Assembly (NCBI GenBank): GCA_949987565.1
Contig: OX465104.1
Coordinates: forward strand, 23,337,757-23,401,756
Direction of reading: 5' to 3'
DNA length: 64,000 nt
DNA from: Luidia sarsii
Taxonomy: Eukaryota; Echinodermata; Asteroidea; Paxillosida; Luidiidae
Positions 46,960-58,549 of this stretch are shown in pieces. Each line of letters opens with the position of its first letter. Position 1 is the stretch's first letter. Both the position numbers and the translations under genes were made by a program. The notes under the pieces are model-generated. The model saw only the letters and a program-made list of their open reading frames with translations. It was not told where the DNA came from and did not search any database.

Positions 46960-47212
46960 AGCCATGTTTACAAAAAATTTGGCTGTTTGCATCTGAATGA
47001 GAGTCAGGGGTGTGATCCCTGGAGATAGATGGCAATTAATGGTTGAATGCTTCTGACTGGTGCCCCCACCCCACCCGGCAAAGACTAGCTGACTATTTGT
47101 GAAGGCCACCATCTAAGGCCTGGATAGCTCAGTTGGCAAAGCACTGTACTGGTACCTGTACGCAAAACCAGGGGTCTCGGGTTCAAATCCCAGTCCAGTC
47201 AATTTTTTTTTT
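46960..47212 (+). repeat. tRNA-derived SINE, most complete copy
   Basis: Contains an A box (TAGCTCAGTTGG, 47125-47136) and a B box (GGTTCAAATCC, 47180-47190), preceded by a body shared with copies at 35651 and 43085 and followed by a T-rich tail. The A-to-B spacing is wide, and the T-arm does not pair well for a functional tRNA. RNA polymerase III promoter-like boxes within a dispersed repeat support SINE rather than a tRNA gene. An unusual feature is that the tRNA-like part sits at the 3' side of the shared body. Confidence 0.75.
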
Positions 47213-49675
47213 GCCATTATATGCTAACTTAGCTATACCGGAGTAGATTAAAACATCAGATTGAACCAGATTTCCCTGGGCCTGTCCTTTGAAATCTGTT
47301 CTACCCTTGGCGTTCAAATTCTGATTTCCATGCTATTGCTCTTCAAAAACAAAGCCTGAAGCCTCCCATTTTCATGCCTGGCACTACGAAGTACATGGGT
47401 GAAAGAAATGAAGACAAAGCCACAGACTGAGCCTTTGCAGAAGTTCCCAACAGTTCTCCAATGAGAGTCCAACCTCATCTCTCTGGCTTCTAAAAAAAAT
47501 CAACTCATTTCCAAGATGAAGTCCAGCTTGTCCTGGTTTTTCTTTTTTTGGTTGTTCTTGTAAAATCAACCTTGAAAACTGATCCCATGAGCAACTCCTC
47601 CAACCCCCATGCCCTGGAGGAAAGATTGGTTGCCTGGCAACTCCGAATTAGGAACGCTCCATCCATAGCAACCAGACGGGACAACATTGACACCCCCAAC
47701 AAAATGACAAGCAAACATGGAGCGGGATTACGCCCAGGTCCTAGTCTACCCTCAGGCCCAAACAATCAGACTCCCTCCCTGACCTCCACATGGCAGTGTT
47801 CCCCACACCCAATCAATCTGATGACTGACACTTCTATTATAAACCAATTAACTCCCACTTACCCCCCTCCCCCAGAATAGGATATTTTGATACAGGCTTC
47901 CCGAAAGTACTTGAAATTTGAGATTACCCTTGTTTGTGTCACCATGGAGCTCTGGCACTCCTAGCTACAGACAGACCTCTTGTGGATTTCAGACTGCAGT
48001 GGATTTTGGGCGGCTGGTTGCACCACCCTTGCGCTATGGTTGCACAAAACTCTTATCTTCGGATCAGTCTGCGGACTTACCATGAGTGCTTGTGCTCTGC
48101 TGTAAGCCGACAAGGTCAGGGGTCAGCAGTGTCACAGAGCAGCTTCAGCACCGAATTTTGTTCAACCATGGTTTAACCTTCCTCCATGGTTGAACCATGA
48201 ACATCCTAGCTTGATAAAAATTGGCCTGTCACCCAGAGATTTGCTAGGTATTGTTTGCATAGCACCCAACATCGAATACAAGGAAAATTCTGCCAGAAAA
48301 TAGATATACCTTGATAGATATACTGCTGACAAAATTAGGTTTTCAAAAGATGTACGTGTATCTCTCGAGTGATTATCGAAAAACTAACACTGCCAATTAC
48401 ACATTCTGTATATATCACTCTCAACTTTGTTAGGCTACCTTCCCTTCCCGTGCATAAATGGGGAAAAAACACAGGACAGAAACCCACATTTCACCTTCCT
48501 CTTCCCCTGCCTTCCCCTCCCAAACCTGCCCTCTCTCTGATTTCTCTCTCATCTTCTTCACTTCCCATCCGGGAAAGGAAAGAACTACCCAGGATGTGAA
48601 TGGTTCGTGCCATGCAGCGGGCACTTCCTGCCTTGCTCCCCCCCAAAAAAAAAGAAAAAAAAGAAGGGGTGGGGGGGGGGGGTGAGAAATTTAGTTGACT
48701 GAGGATAGAATATACTAGACACGCTTTGGTTTATTACAGTGCTTCACGTGGACATGTCCATCTTGGCACACACTGTAAACAAGGTTACAACCCTTACAGC
48801 CAAGATCCCAACACTAACATTACTAGTGCTGACATTACATTGGCCAGTGCAGCACAGCACAGTGATAGAGCACACACCAGACACACCGTATCCTGCTAGG
48901 TGCAGATATCTTCGCCAGCAGGCTCACTCCAATCAGGATATTTAGGGCCGGGGGGACGCTGTCTAGTTATTCTGCTTGCGTGCCGACTGCCCCGCTGTGA
49001 CCCATTTCTCGTTAGCAGTCTCCGATCCTTACGGTCTGGCCCCCTGAGTTGAGACAAGGGGTTAATTTCTTTGGCCTAGCCCAAAAACCTTTCCCTCTCG
49101 CAAATTGGAGGAGATTTTAAATGGTCGCCAGTCCCTGCTGAGTTAAGGTAAGAGACCTTTTTGAGTTTGACAGACGCTGCAGAATCTTTAGGAAACTGCT
49201 TGATTCTGAAACCGAAAGCGCTATTTTTTGCCGTCATTGTCTTGTGAGTGTCGACTGTTTTGACTGTTTTGACTGATTCTGTTATTGGCTGATTCTTGAA
49301 AGGAAAGGGCGACTCTAGCTTTGAAAATTCTACTAAGAACTTGTGTGTGTGTGGATAGTGTGCACAGGAAGCCCTTGGCTCAGTTGGCGTTAACAGTGTT
49401 TTTCGCTGTGCACAGTCAGTATGTACAGGGCTTGACACATTGCGGATGCTTTTAGTCGGTAAATCATTTTGCCTGGCAGCTTATTTGAAGCAGTCTAGCT
49501 CGATAAGGGGTTGTGTGCGGATATGGGAAATGAGCTAGCGATTATATGCTAACTGCAAAGGGGTTTATACATTAAAGGTTCCATTAAGTTCTGCACGGGC
49601 CAGATAATTCCAACAAATCCATGGCGACTAGTGATTAATTCCATTTATTAAGGAAGCGAAAAAGATCAATGGACA
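47213..49675. other. Presumed intron
   Basis: No exon supported. A 110-codon frame at 47548-47880 has no recognisable domain. A G-rich run is at 48664-48684. Confidence 0.45.
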
Positions 49676-49689
49676 AATTTATACAGTAT

Positions 49690-49915
49690 TTGAAAGTACT
49701 GGTAATATGAAAATGTTGCAAACTGCCCATTGACTTAAATGCAAATCTCTAAAGTTTAGAGGACCTGCTTGCCATTTTGTTCCTAGCAGGACCTTTCTCA
49801 AGAGTAGAAATTCTCTGCAGTGCATGCACTGGGGCCTTTCTCAAAGGCTTGACTATTCTGCCTTTGAGAAAAGGTCCCGTTAGATTGAAATGCCAGACCC
49901 CCTCTACATTTTGGA
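49690..49915. repeat. R-family inverted pair, diverged
   Basis: A minus-oriented copy (ATGTTGCAAACTGCCCATTGA to TCCTAGCAGGACCTTTCTC, 49712-49800) faces a plus-oriented copy (GCCTTTGAGAAAAGGTCCCG, 49860-49915). Confidence 0.75.
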
Positions 49916-50880
49916 GTATCACAGAGTCGTCGTTGTTTTTTCCTCTCTGTAGACTGTAAGATACTTATAACGAGGGTGAATTTATCTAGTCCTTTGCCAA
50001 CTGTTGACATTTTGTGGGGGCCCAGCATTGACCTTTGACATACATCTGCTGACCTCGTAAATCTTGGGGAGAGTAATCGTGGGCCGAAAAAATTATTTGC
50101 CATTTATGGTACTTTTGGAACGGGTGACTCATCAGACACTACAGTAGTTCAGCACATGTGTGATATCCATCTTGGCTTACTCCATGTACATGTAGGTATG
50201 GGAGTTGAAATTCAAGTTTAATAACAGGGCACTTAGATTTTAAACACTGTTTGTTCCCAAGGGCAGCACAGTGCCGCACTGCAGCCAACTTGAGCCAGAA
50301 AAGAAGAAGAACACCTTGGACGACTTGACAAACAAACATGCAAGAGGGATTGAGGACTAGTAGCCTTGGTGTGAAAGAAAAGCTTCAGCGTGGCTGTGCG
50401 AATGAAATGAATCTCAAAAATGTTGAAGGCCTGACGTTTTCGATCGCAGCTGGACTTTTCTCAGAGTCAGAAAGGAATTTTTGAAGTAAATGCACTCCAT
50501 ACGAATAGAATTAATGAAATCAATGAACTAAACAACGGCGATGTTAAGCATTAGGAGGCTGCATAATGACTATGACCAACAAATAAAGCTGCAAAACAGT
50601 GTGTGAAAAATCCTGTTTCGCTACTGTAATTTGACCCTGTCTAGTTTCTTTCCGAAACTAGAAATTGTAAAGGTCTATTGGAAACACCATCACAATATGA
50701 TTTACTCCATTCCAATTCAATACGTATGTTAAATAGACAGACATTTTATTCCTGTACTTCCCTTTCTTGTTACAAAACAAAATGGGTCCATGGACATATT
50801 TACTCATCACAATTCATGAATCTTTCATCAGCAAAACTAATTCAGTATCAATCAGAAAGTTCACTGCTTTTACGAAGAGC
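49916..50880. other. Presumed intron
   Basis: A diverged minus-oriented R fragment lies at 50425-50466. Otherwise no exon or repeat is evident. Confidence 0.45.
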
Positions 50881-50904
50881 GTACATGTAAAATTAAAAAG
50901 ATGA

Positions 50905-51055
50905 GAAGGCCTGACATTTCAATCCTAGCAGGATCTTTCTCAAAGGTAGACTGGTCCTGCTAGGATAAAAATGTTAGGCCCTGAATGTTTTTTATACGTA
51001 TTCACTTTTTGTCATTGAAATCAGTACCGGTAAGTAGTTTGCAACATTTTGGTAT
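50905..51055. repeat. R-family inverted pair
   Basis: Minus copy GGCCTGACATTTCAATCCTA (50911) and plus copy GGTCCTGCTAGGATAAAAAT (50952) with the tail AAGTAGTTTGCAACATTTTG near 51035. Confidence 0.8.
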
Positions 51056-51142
51056 ACTTTGCCACTGAACTTTTTTGGGGTAAAACTACATTTCCCATTT
51101 CAAGTCCAGTTGAAAAGGCTCAGTAAACATGACCGGCAGTCG

Positions 51143-51460
51143 ATTTCATTTCACCAAACTCATCCAAACTTATGATCCATCGCAAGACAATGAGCTATGC
51201 ACTGAAACCACATGGAAAGTCGCAAGTACAATCGTTTATCATTGCCAATCGTAAGTTGAGTTGCGATGCATCGTGAGGCTTCGTGAAATGCACTACTGTT
51301 TATAGTTGCTGTGAGCAAACTCATTGCTACTAAAGATAAATGGCAAGACAATAAGCGATGCACAGAAACCATAGGGGCCTATCTACATGTACGATGGGTT
51401 ATCAGTCTTAAGTTGAGTTATGATACATCGTAAGGCTTTGTGAAATCCATTCCTGGTCAG
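51143..51460. mobile_element. Two adjacent family 2 MITE-like copies
   Basis: Both contain GATGCATCGTGAGGCTT or GATACATCGTAAGGCTTTG, together with GCAAGACAATGAGC or GCAAGACAATAAGCGATGC. They are diverged relatives of 43599-43762 in inverse orientation. Confidence 0.65.
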
Positions 51461-52329
51461 TTTTTCTGAGTCGATTAGTCCAGTGGAAATGCGCTACTCG
51501 GTATAAACAACCAGCCTGTATGCACGGTTTCGGCACACACCCTGCGCACTGCGATCAAACTCCTTTGTGAGTGCAGCCGGAAGTGGGTTTTATTTTGTGG
51601 GCATTATGTAACGTGTCATGTCGTTTGAGCCGTTATATTGCCAGTTTGGCCTCTTGAACCACCGTCTTGGTGAAATTCCATGACCCAAAGAGTCAGAATG
51701 GGATCAGTGATAAGATTTACTCATTTGAAATCAAAGCATTTTCTGAGATTTATTTCCCTAATTTTTGACTTCAGGGAAACACAATGTAGTGTTGCCGTTG
51801 TAACCTTGAAATGTACCAGGAGATGTTGGTTTTTGTGTAGAAACAGGATATTTGTCACAGTGACTGATAAGGGTATTGGGGGTCTGGTAGTAGGTTGTTT
51901 GGTGGTTCTAAGGGGGAGGGGCTGTGGCATTGCCTAATGAGGTTTCGAACCTCAGCCTTGAACCTGAGCCCTGAGGTTTAGGCCATGTGTGTTCTTGAGC
52001 AAGAGGCGGAGCTGGGGTCAATGAACTTTGTTACAGATGACTAATCTGACTCAAGTCCCACAGTCAAGCGTACGGCAGAGGCATAATATGTAAGGGCATT
52101 GAAATGACTTTGATGACTTTCTGAAAACAGCAACAGGGAAAAATACATATGGCAAACATAAATGAATGTATTATTAATGAAAGATCCAAAAAACAACACT
52201 TATTCATGAACAATATAAAAGAAACAATAAGACAGTATGAAATTGGCCAATCCAATGAAACATTTCTGGGAAGTCACATTGCCTCAATGCAATTGTATGG
52301 GGTCAAAACAGGAAGAGTTTTTGAACATG
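51461..52329. other. Presumed intron
   Basis: A family 1-like fragment is at 51470-51490 (TAGTCCAGTGGAAATGCG). No exon seen. Confidence 0.45.
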
Positions 52330-52860
52330 AACATTTATGGGTCATTGGCCTTGTACATGTACGTTGAGAGGGATGGAGGGATGAACTTTGACTGTAGTGT
52401 AAGTCATTGAACATGTACCAGTACATGTACATGTACATGTGTATCTTTCTCACATGTTGGCCATTAAACACAAACATTGTACAGTTTGGCCATTGAATTT
52501 GTGCATGTAGTGAATACCAACAAATAGACAGATGTACGCCATATGCATGGGTATGCCATTCAATCATTCATACACATGCAATCTATTATTGAGCAATGTC
52601 TTAAACAGTAGGCCATTGAACCATATAGCATTGAACATAACATAACATGTACATGTAGGCCCTACAATTCGTAAGTCATTGAACATGTGCAGGAAAGTCA
52701 TTGAACATTCACATGTAGGCCAGCAAACTTTTGTAAATGTAAGCAAGCCATTAAATATATTCACACAGGCCATTGAACGATTACTAGTGTAAGTATGGCA
52801 TTGAACATGTGCAATGTATTTGTACAATTAGCATACATATGCAGGCAATAGAGGTATCCA
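52330..52860. repeat. Degenerate CATTGAACATGTACA repeat region
   Basis: Irregularly spaced variants of GGCCATTGAACATGTA and GTAAGTCATTGAACATG, mixed with GTACATGTACATG runs, occur more than ten times in about 530 bp. This looks like an old, diverged minisatellite. Confidence 0.65.
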
Positions 52861-53239
52861 TAATTGTGTGGGCATTCTGTGTATTCAGTGTACACATGTA
52901 GACCATTAACCATACAGAATGTAGGCTTAATTAATCATTTCAGGCACTGAAGCTTAAAAAATGGATGGACTACAGTAGTTAGATCTGCCAGTCAGTGTGG
53001 ACAAGGAAATCCCTTCAGGCCATATGATAAAACTGTTAAGTAATTATCTGCAACAACGCCTTGTTACCCCAGCTGTGAAGGCCTCAACAAACACTAATTA
53101 CTTCACATCTACTTTAATCATACAATATGCTGTTACACGTACATGTATCAAGACGTAACGCTCAAGAAGATGAGAAAACAAAACCATAGTCCAACCAAAG
53201 ACAAATGGATTTGGAAGGGAAAACAAGTTCAGCAACAGA
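52861..53239. other. Presumed intron
   Basis: Nothing identified. Confidence 0.45.
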
Positions 53240-53242
53240 ACT

Positions 53243-53710
53243 CTGCCTTTGAGAAAGGTCCTGCTAGGATAAAATCGTTAGGCCCTACTAATTTCTGATA
53301 TTTGCATTTGGGTCGTTGTTGTCAGTAAAGCAGTTTGCAACATTTTTGCATATTACACCAAAACAAAAATGACTTAAAAGTCATCAATACAAAAATGCTG
53401 CAAAATGCTTTATACTAACTTCAATGACCTAAATACATATTTAAACAATGCAGAGGGTCTGATGTTTTGATCCTAGCAGGACCAAAACAGGTAGGGAGGG
53501 GAGAGGCAATAGGATGCGGACAGCAGAAAATAGACAGAGGAAAGCCGGTAGACAGACAAGAATGAGATCAAAGGGAAGGCCAGGGAGTATAGGGAAGGAA
53601 TCAAAGGGGAAAGAGCATAGCAAGGAGTGGAGGAAGTGAAAGTGTTTTTCTTTCAAATGCCTGTGTGAAAGGTCCCGCTAGGATCGAAATGTCAGACCCT
53701 CTAAATTTGT
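53243..53710. repeat. Three R-family copies
   Basis: Plus copy 53245-53350 (GAAAGGTCCTGCTAGGATAA), minus copy 53390-53482 (ATGCTGCAAAATGCTT to TCCTAGCAGGACC), plus copy 53664-53710 (GAAAGGTCCCGCTAGGATCG). A purine-rich segment of about 160 bp lies between the last two. Confidence 0.8.
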
Positions 53711-54455
53711 GAAAACAAGAATATCCTAGGGCTGATTAGCATGCAAAGTAGTGTTATGAAAATGTTTTTCCACTTTCCATTTTGGGTTGTAGAAGAGCCA
53801 CATTACCAACAGTGCTGTGCCTCATTTGATTATAAATGTAACGCACTGACTGTGCACAAGTAAAAACATAGCTGGGGTATTCTGTTGAGTATCTGTCATC
53901 TTGAGGGAGAGGAAGCGATGGTCTGCTCTGACATCTGGCCAAAGCTTCTTTCTTTCTTTTCCCCATCTGTCTTTTTTTTCTGGCTTACCCACATTCCTTC
54001 CCCACATTCTACGCATTCAATGCATGATTGCATCACCCTTGGAAAAAAAAAAAGTTGAAGAAGTAAATTAGGAGGGTGCAATTGATACGACAGTGTGGTG
54101 TGCTTCATGATAACCTTGATTAGACATCATCATGATTAGACATTACAATTTCTGGCAGTAGTGGTCTGTTAATCATTTCACCATTCCTGCTTGAGTATCG
54201 AGTCAGTGTTTTGCAAAGATAAAGGATTTCTGAAAATTAAGGGAAACCTATAAAAAGAAATGATTTTTTTTAAAGGCATGCACATGTAAGGATTGTATAC
54301 AATACTCGTCTGTCATTATTAATTTCTATATCATATGCTTGCAACTTCAAGTACTGTACACGTACTAGATAAGCTATTTATTAATTTCATTTCCCTAAAC
54401 AAAGCTGAATAAACATGATCATTAGTACTCTAAGTATAACGCTACATGTACATGT
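53711..54455. other. Presumed intron
   Basis: No exon or recognised element. Confidence 0.45.
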
Positions 54456-54459
54456 AGGT

Positions 54460-54655
54460 GAGAGGTTTGCGATGACACCATGTGAGTTCTGTCTTTTGAG
54501 AAGGAGTTTGGCTCTGGGAAGAGCCGGTAACTCAACATTTTGGGCAGTGTGTACGGTACTCTGCTTGAAACATTAAAACATGGGCTCTTCTCAGAGCCAT
54601 ACTCCTCAATCCTCAAAAGAGAAGACTTACATGGTGTTACTGCAAACTCTCCGTT
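54460..54655. mobile_element. Inverted-repeat element related to 38485-39030
   Basis: AGGTTTGCGATGACACCATG (54464) faces ACATGGTGTTACTGCAAACTC (54628), and CTTTTGAGAAGGAG faces CTCCTCAATCCTCAAAAG. An internal TTCTCAGAGCC/GGCTCTGGGAAGAG pair adds to the symmetry. Non-coding. Confidence 0.7.
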
Positions 54656-55320
54656 TTGCGATTCAAAATCTTGCCAAAGTGCAATTTGTCGTGTAGTGAC
54701 CCAAGAGTATCTTAACCAACTACACAACCGCATTCACTCAAGATTTCGTGTTGTGGTTGGAGCAGAGGCAGTGGCTTTTTGGTGTTTTTTTTTTTCGCGG
54801 AATTATTTGTCCGTTGAAGGACATGAATGACTGTAATTGGCCATTGTGCGGTTTGTCCTCGTCATTCCCAGCTGGTCTGCCACGATGTGACAGTTTACGA
54901 GCCCACCATCAATCTTGGTTTTTTTTTTTACGGGACTGGCCTACTGGTACCTGATATCATATCTGTGTTCAGGTTTTCCCCGACACCAGGGTGAAGGCAC
55001 TGGGAGGGTCCCTCGTTTGAACCCTGTTTTGGAAACACAGCAGCCCCCCTCCCCAAATGTGGAACCAAAGGGCGCCGCCTTTAAAGAGACATGGTCGTGA
55101 AGAAATGTCAAAGCACTCCCCTGATGGACAATCTGGCTGTTCCCTGTTCTGTGTCATCAGGGACCAATTTTTCACAGAGCTGCTAAATCACCGAAACCTG
55201 CTGAGGCTATAACTTAGGTTAAAACAAGATTGCCAATCGTATTTCACTGGATGCTTCTTGCATTTGACTTGTGATTTACATGTACTACTGGGTGAATTGG
55301 AAAAACATAAAAAGGCAAAG
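54656..55320. other. Presumed intron
   Basis: No exon supported. Confidence 0.45.
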
Positions 55321-55322
55321 AG

Positions 55323-55630
55323 AACTTTGACTGGACCGGGATTTGAACCTGAGACCTCTTGTTTTGAGTACCAGTGCTAGTACTATTACTGGGTACTTAC
55401 ATGTAGAAATAGCATAAGATACAAGAGGAACTTTGACTGGACCGGGATTTGAACCTGAGACCTCTGGTTTTGAGTACCAGTGCCAGTACTATTACTGGGT
55501 GTTTAGCATAAGATACAACTTACAAGCGGAACTTTGACTGGACCGGGATTTGAACCTGAGACCTCTGGTTTTGAGTACCAGTGCCAGTACTATTACTGGG
55601 TACTTACAAGCGGAACTTTGACTGGCCACC
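55323..55630 (-). repeat. Tandem units carrying a tRNA-type B box
   Basis: AACTTTGACTGGACCGGG begins units at 55323, 55429, 55530 and (partial) 55614, giving periods of 106, 101 and 84 bp. Each full unit contains GGATTTGAACC, the complement of a B box, followed by AGACCTCTGGTTTTGAG. This looks like a local tandem amplification of a SINE 3' end. Confidence 0.82.
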
Positions 55631-56249
55631 TGATTTTAATTCAGCAAGTATTTCCATGCTTAAGCAAATGTTGGTGCTCATTGGGCACTATCTTTTGTGA
55701 ACCTCTCCAAATGCTAAATTGGTTGTACAAGGTTCACTGCAGAGAACCCCATTCACAAGATAGTGATTAAGTTCACTTTTTGCCTCTTCGCCATGGATGC
55801 GATCACTTGGTCTTGTCTGGAATTCTTTCCTCTTGTTGTTTTCCACTTTCCCATGTTCTGTCCTGTTTCCTAAAAATTGAAATATAGTAGGCCTAATTCC
55901 TAGGTAGAAATGTGAATCGTTGTCAATTTCACATCAATCTTAAAATTGCAGGGCCTGGTGCTCAAATGATCGCAGCCGAATCTGTCCTTGAAGCAAAAAT
56001 ACAGCAACTGCCCTCTCACTTTCCCCTGGTCCGGAAGTAACATTTTGGATCAGGGAATGTTTACACTGGCATTCTTGTAAACACTGATCTCAAGTGTCAG
56101 AGAGGGCACCATTTTGGGGCTGTATCCTGTGCTGTGTGTGTGCGAGCATTGAGCACATATTCATGGGCCCTTGGTTCAGTTGCTGGTCTTGTAGGCCAGT
56201 TTCCTCATTATGTGTATCTGAACTGTTTTCTCAATCAGCAACAGATAAG
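55631..56249. other. Presumed intron
   Basis: No exon or repeat supported. Confidence 0.45.
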
Positions 56250-56585
56250 GGCTGTTTCTACTGTCCAAATAATCAATGTTCAGATTAGAATTGTTTCCAC
56301 TGTCCAAATAATCGCGATTTGAATCGCGATTAAAAAACTTGTTAAAAAAGTGCGGTGCATTGTGGGATTTTAAAAAAGTTCAGCACAGCCTTCCCACACA
56401 CATCACATCGCAAATGAACAGTATGATTATTTGGAAACTATTTTGAATAGTGCAGTCTGAATCACAATTCAAATCCCAGTAATAATCGCGTTTATTGTGT
56501 CCACACACATGCAAAAAGTGGAGTTTGAATTGCATTTCAAATCGGGATCCAAATAATCGTGTTTATTTTGGACAGTGGAAATGGC
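56250..56585. mobile_element. MITE-like element with CCAAATAATCG ends
   Basis: 336 bp with imperfect inverted ends GGCTGTTTCTACTGTCCAAA and TTTGGACAGTGGAAATGGCC. Sub-terminal AATAATCGCGATTTGAATCG and ATTTCAAATCGGGATCC segments are also inverted. The left end is partly duplicated (CTGTCCAAATAATC twice). Confidence 0.8.
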
Positions 56586-58387
56586 CAAATTGTCATCAGC
56601 ATCTTCACCAACTAAGACACCGACTGACATAGCCAGTCATTCAGCAACCACGGTTCTTGAAAATTGCGCTTTGGAAAGTTAGTGATGTAATTCGAAATGT
56701 TTAAATTCCGCCCCGCTTTTTTTAATGGGTAGTGTACCCGGTAAATGTCTTCTTGTTGTGATACGGTGGTGTATGTTATTGAGCAACTTGAAGTGTCTGA
56801 GGTGTTTTTATGCAATTGTTCTGTTCGAAAATGAATCCGTAGTTTTGTCTATCTTTGCCTAGTCTGGTATTTCAGATTTTAAAATGTAGTCATCCACATT
56901 TGTTTGTCAGGGATGCCTGAAAGTAATAAAAAATGTTCTCAACTGCTAACCGATTAACCAATTATTGCAAATCTAACACTTCCATTGAAGCTAGACATTT
57001 TGCAAAGTCAGAGAGAAGTGTCCTGCTAGGATTGAAACGTCGGGCCCACTTTCAGATGAGTGGAAGTTATCTGGTTTTAATTTGAAGCAATTGGAATTTG
57101 GCTTCTGTTCTGTTTGGTTCCTTCTATGGAGACAAAGTTCATACCATTACCATGGTGACATATCTTTGAGTTTCAACATTGCTGAAAATGTGTGTGCAAC
57201 TGAGCTCCACAATGTTGGCCTATTGGTTTTTCCCTGGTGAAAACGAAAAACAAGACAGCCTTCAAAAAATAACCGCAAATGCACTCAATTTCCTCGTATT
57301 TGCTTCATCCCATGATAATGCCCCCCCCACCTCCCTCTCTTTGCAGGATACCAGCTATATCCCGGTCCACGTTAGTAACATCCTGACCTCAGTGAATAGG
57401 CTAGCACAGAACATACATCTACCTCATTCACTAGTCAACCATCATATCCTTCCTGGTTGGTTACCAGTAATGTTTTTACTCCTGAGGAGAATTTATGGAT
57501 CTCTTTTATGGGATGGCTATCCTGTTTGCCCTTCAAAAGCAACTTACCCAAACTCCCACCCCACCTAGAGTTTTGAGAGGCCTTTATCTTGTGAATGAAT
57601 AACATTTCTTCATTCCGTAAGACAAAAATGGGGCAAATTGATAACTGACTTAATCGATACGACTTGAAGGTTTGCATGGTGGAAATGCTAAGTAGAAGGT
57701 TTGCGGTGACACCATATGGTACTTCTCTTTTATGGCTCTGAAAAGATCCGCTAACTCAATGTTTTGGGTAGTGTGAACACTGCGCATTGTCAGGAGACTG
57801 TGCTGGATTCCAACTTTCATCGGTGTTTATATGCCTGACTTTATCGCCTAAAAAGTCAAAACAAAAAGCTAGAGGGCTTGACATTTTCATCCCACATGTG
57901 TAGAACATTAGTTCTGCCTTTGAGAAAGGCCCTGCTTAGGATCACATCATCACAACCTCTTCTCTAAAGATTCAGAGAAGAAATGCCTCTGCCAATCTGA
58001 CTGGTAGATTTCTTTCAAATAAGGAGCCAAGACAATGTGGTCCGGAATTTGGACATGAATTGCCAACACTTCTCCAACATTAACTACAGTTCATGTATCT
58101 TACCCCAAAGCTTAGGCCCCAGAAAATGTGGTCAAAAATGGTTGAGTTTTGCATTTTGATCATTTAAGTAGGAAAGCAATTTTCAGCATAAATCACTTAT
58201 ACATTGTATTTATCATTTTTGTTTTAGGCCTATTTGCTGTGCAGCAAGTCACTTTTGCTCGGATACAGTTGTCAGTCATTATACATGTACCTCAAAAAAA
58301 ATCCCCCTTCATTTCTGATTGAGGACAGGTTTGTGGACGAATGATCCTGATGTGCTTCCATTCTCTTGAACTGTTTTTGTTCTTCAG
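56586..58387. other. Presumed intron upstream of exon 3
   Basis: R-family copies lie at 56935-57055 and 57865-57955, and an inverted-element fragment (AGGTTTGCGGTGACACCATA) at 57698. A good acceptor (CTCTCTTTGCAG, ending about 57345) is present but lacks a convincing downstream donor in frame. Confidence 0.5.
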
Positions 58388-58531
58388 CCCTGAAGTCTGC
58401 TTTTCTGGAGGTGGATGTGGAGAAGCAAGGTGTGATAGACTCGGCTCTGGTGCCAAGCTTGGTGGGCAAACTCCTGGGCAAACAGGTCACCCGAAACAAC
58501 AACCTCTTCTTCTACAACACCACCAAGAACG
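58388..58531 (+). CDS. Putative third exon, degenerate EF-hand-like segment
   Basis: A 144-nt exon lies between acceptor TTGTTCTTCAG (ending 58387) and donor GTAAGG at 58532. It enters and leaves in phase 1, exactly matching the end of the 31-nt exon. The joined frame begins MSQNHFPHRRN, then VMVLSDSQYQ, then Ala, LKSAFLEVDVEKQGVIDSAL and onward to LFFYNTTKN. The DVEKQGVIDSAL stretch resembles an EF-hand loop (acidic 1 and 3, Gly 6, Ile 8) preceded by an amphipathic helix. It lacks the usual acidic residue at position 12, so calcium binding is doubtful. A distant resemblance to the N-terminal EF-hand of SWAP-70/DEF6-type proteins came to mind but is weak; the gene is not identified. Low stop density, codon-like composition and phase agreement over a long intron make it the best coding evidence in the window. 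Confidence 0.7.
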
Positions 58532-58549
58532 GTAAGGGCGGGGCTAATG

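Noticed and set aside
47118..47200. A functional tRNA gene
   Set aside because: A and B boxes are present, but the T-arm pairing is poor, the spacing is wide, and the sequence lies in a dispersed repeat with other copies.
47548..47880. 110-codon ORF with mixed composition
   Set aside because: No recognisable domain, no splice sites or neighbouring exons in phase. Left as presumed intron.
57346..57369. A 24-nt microexon (acceptor CTCTTTGCAG, donor GTTAGT) between exons 2 and 3
   Set aside because: It would keep the frame, but the donor is weak and direct joining of exon 2 to exon 3 is simpler. Needs junction reads.
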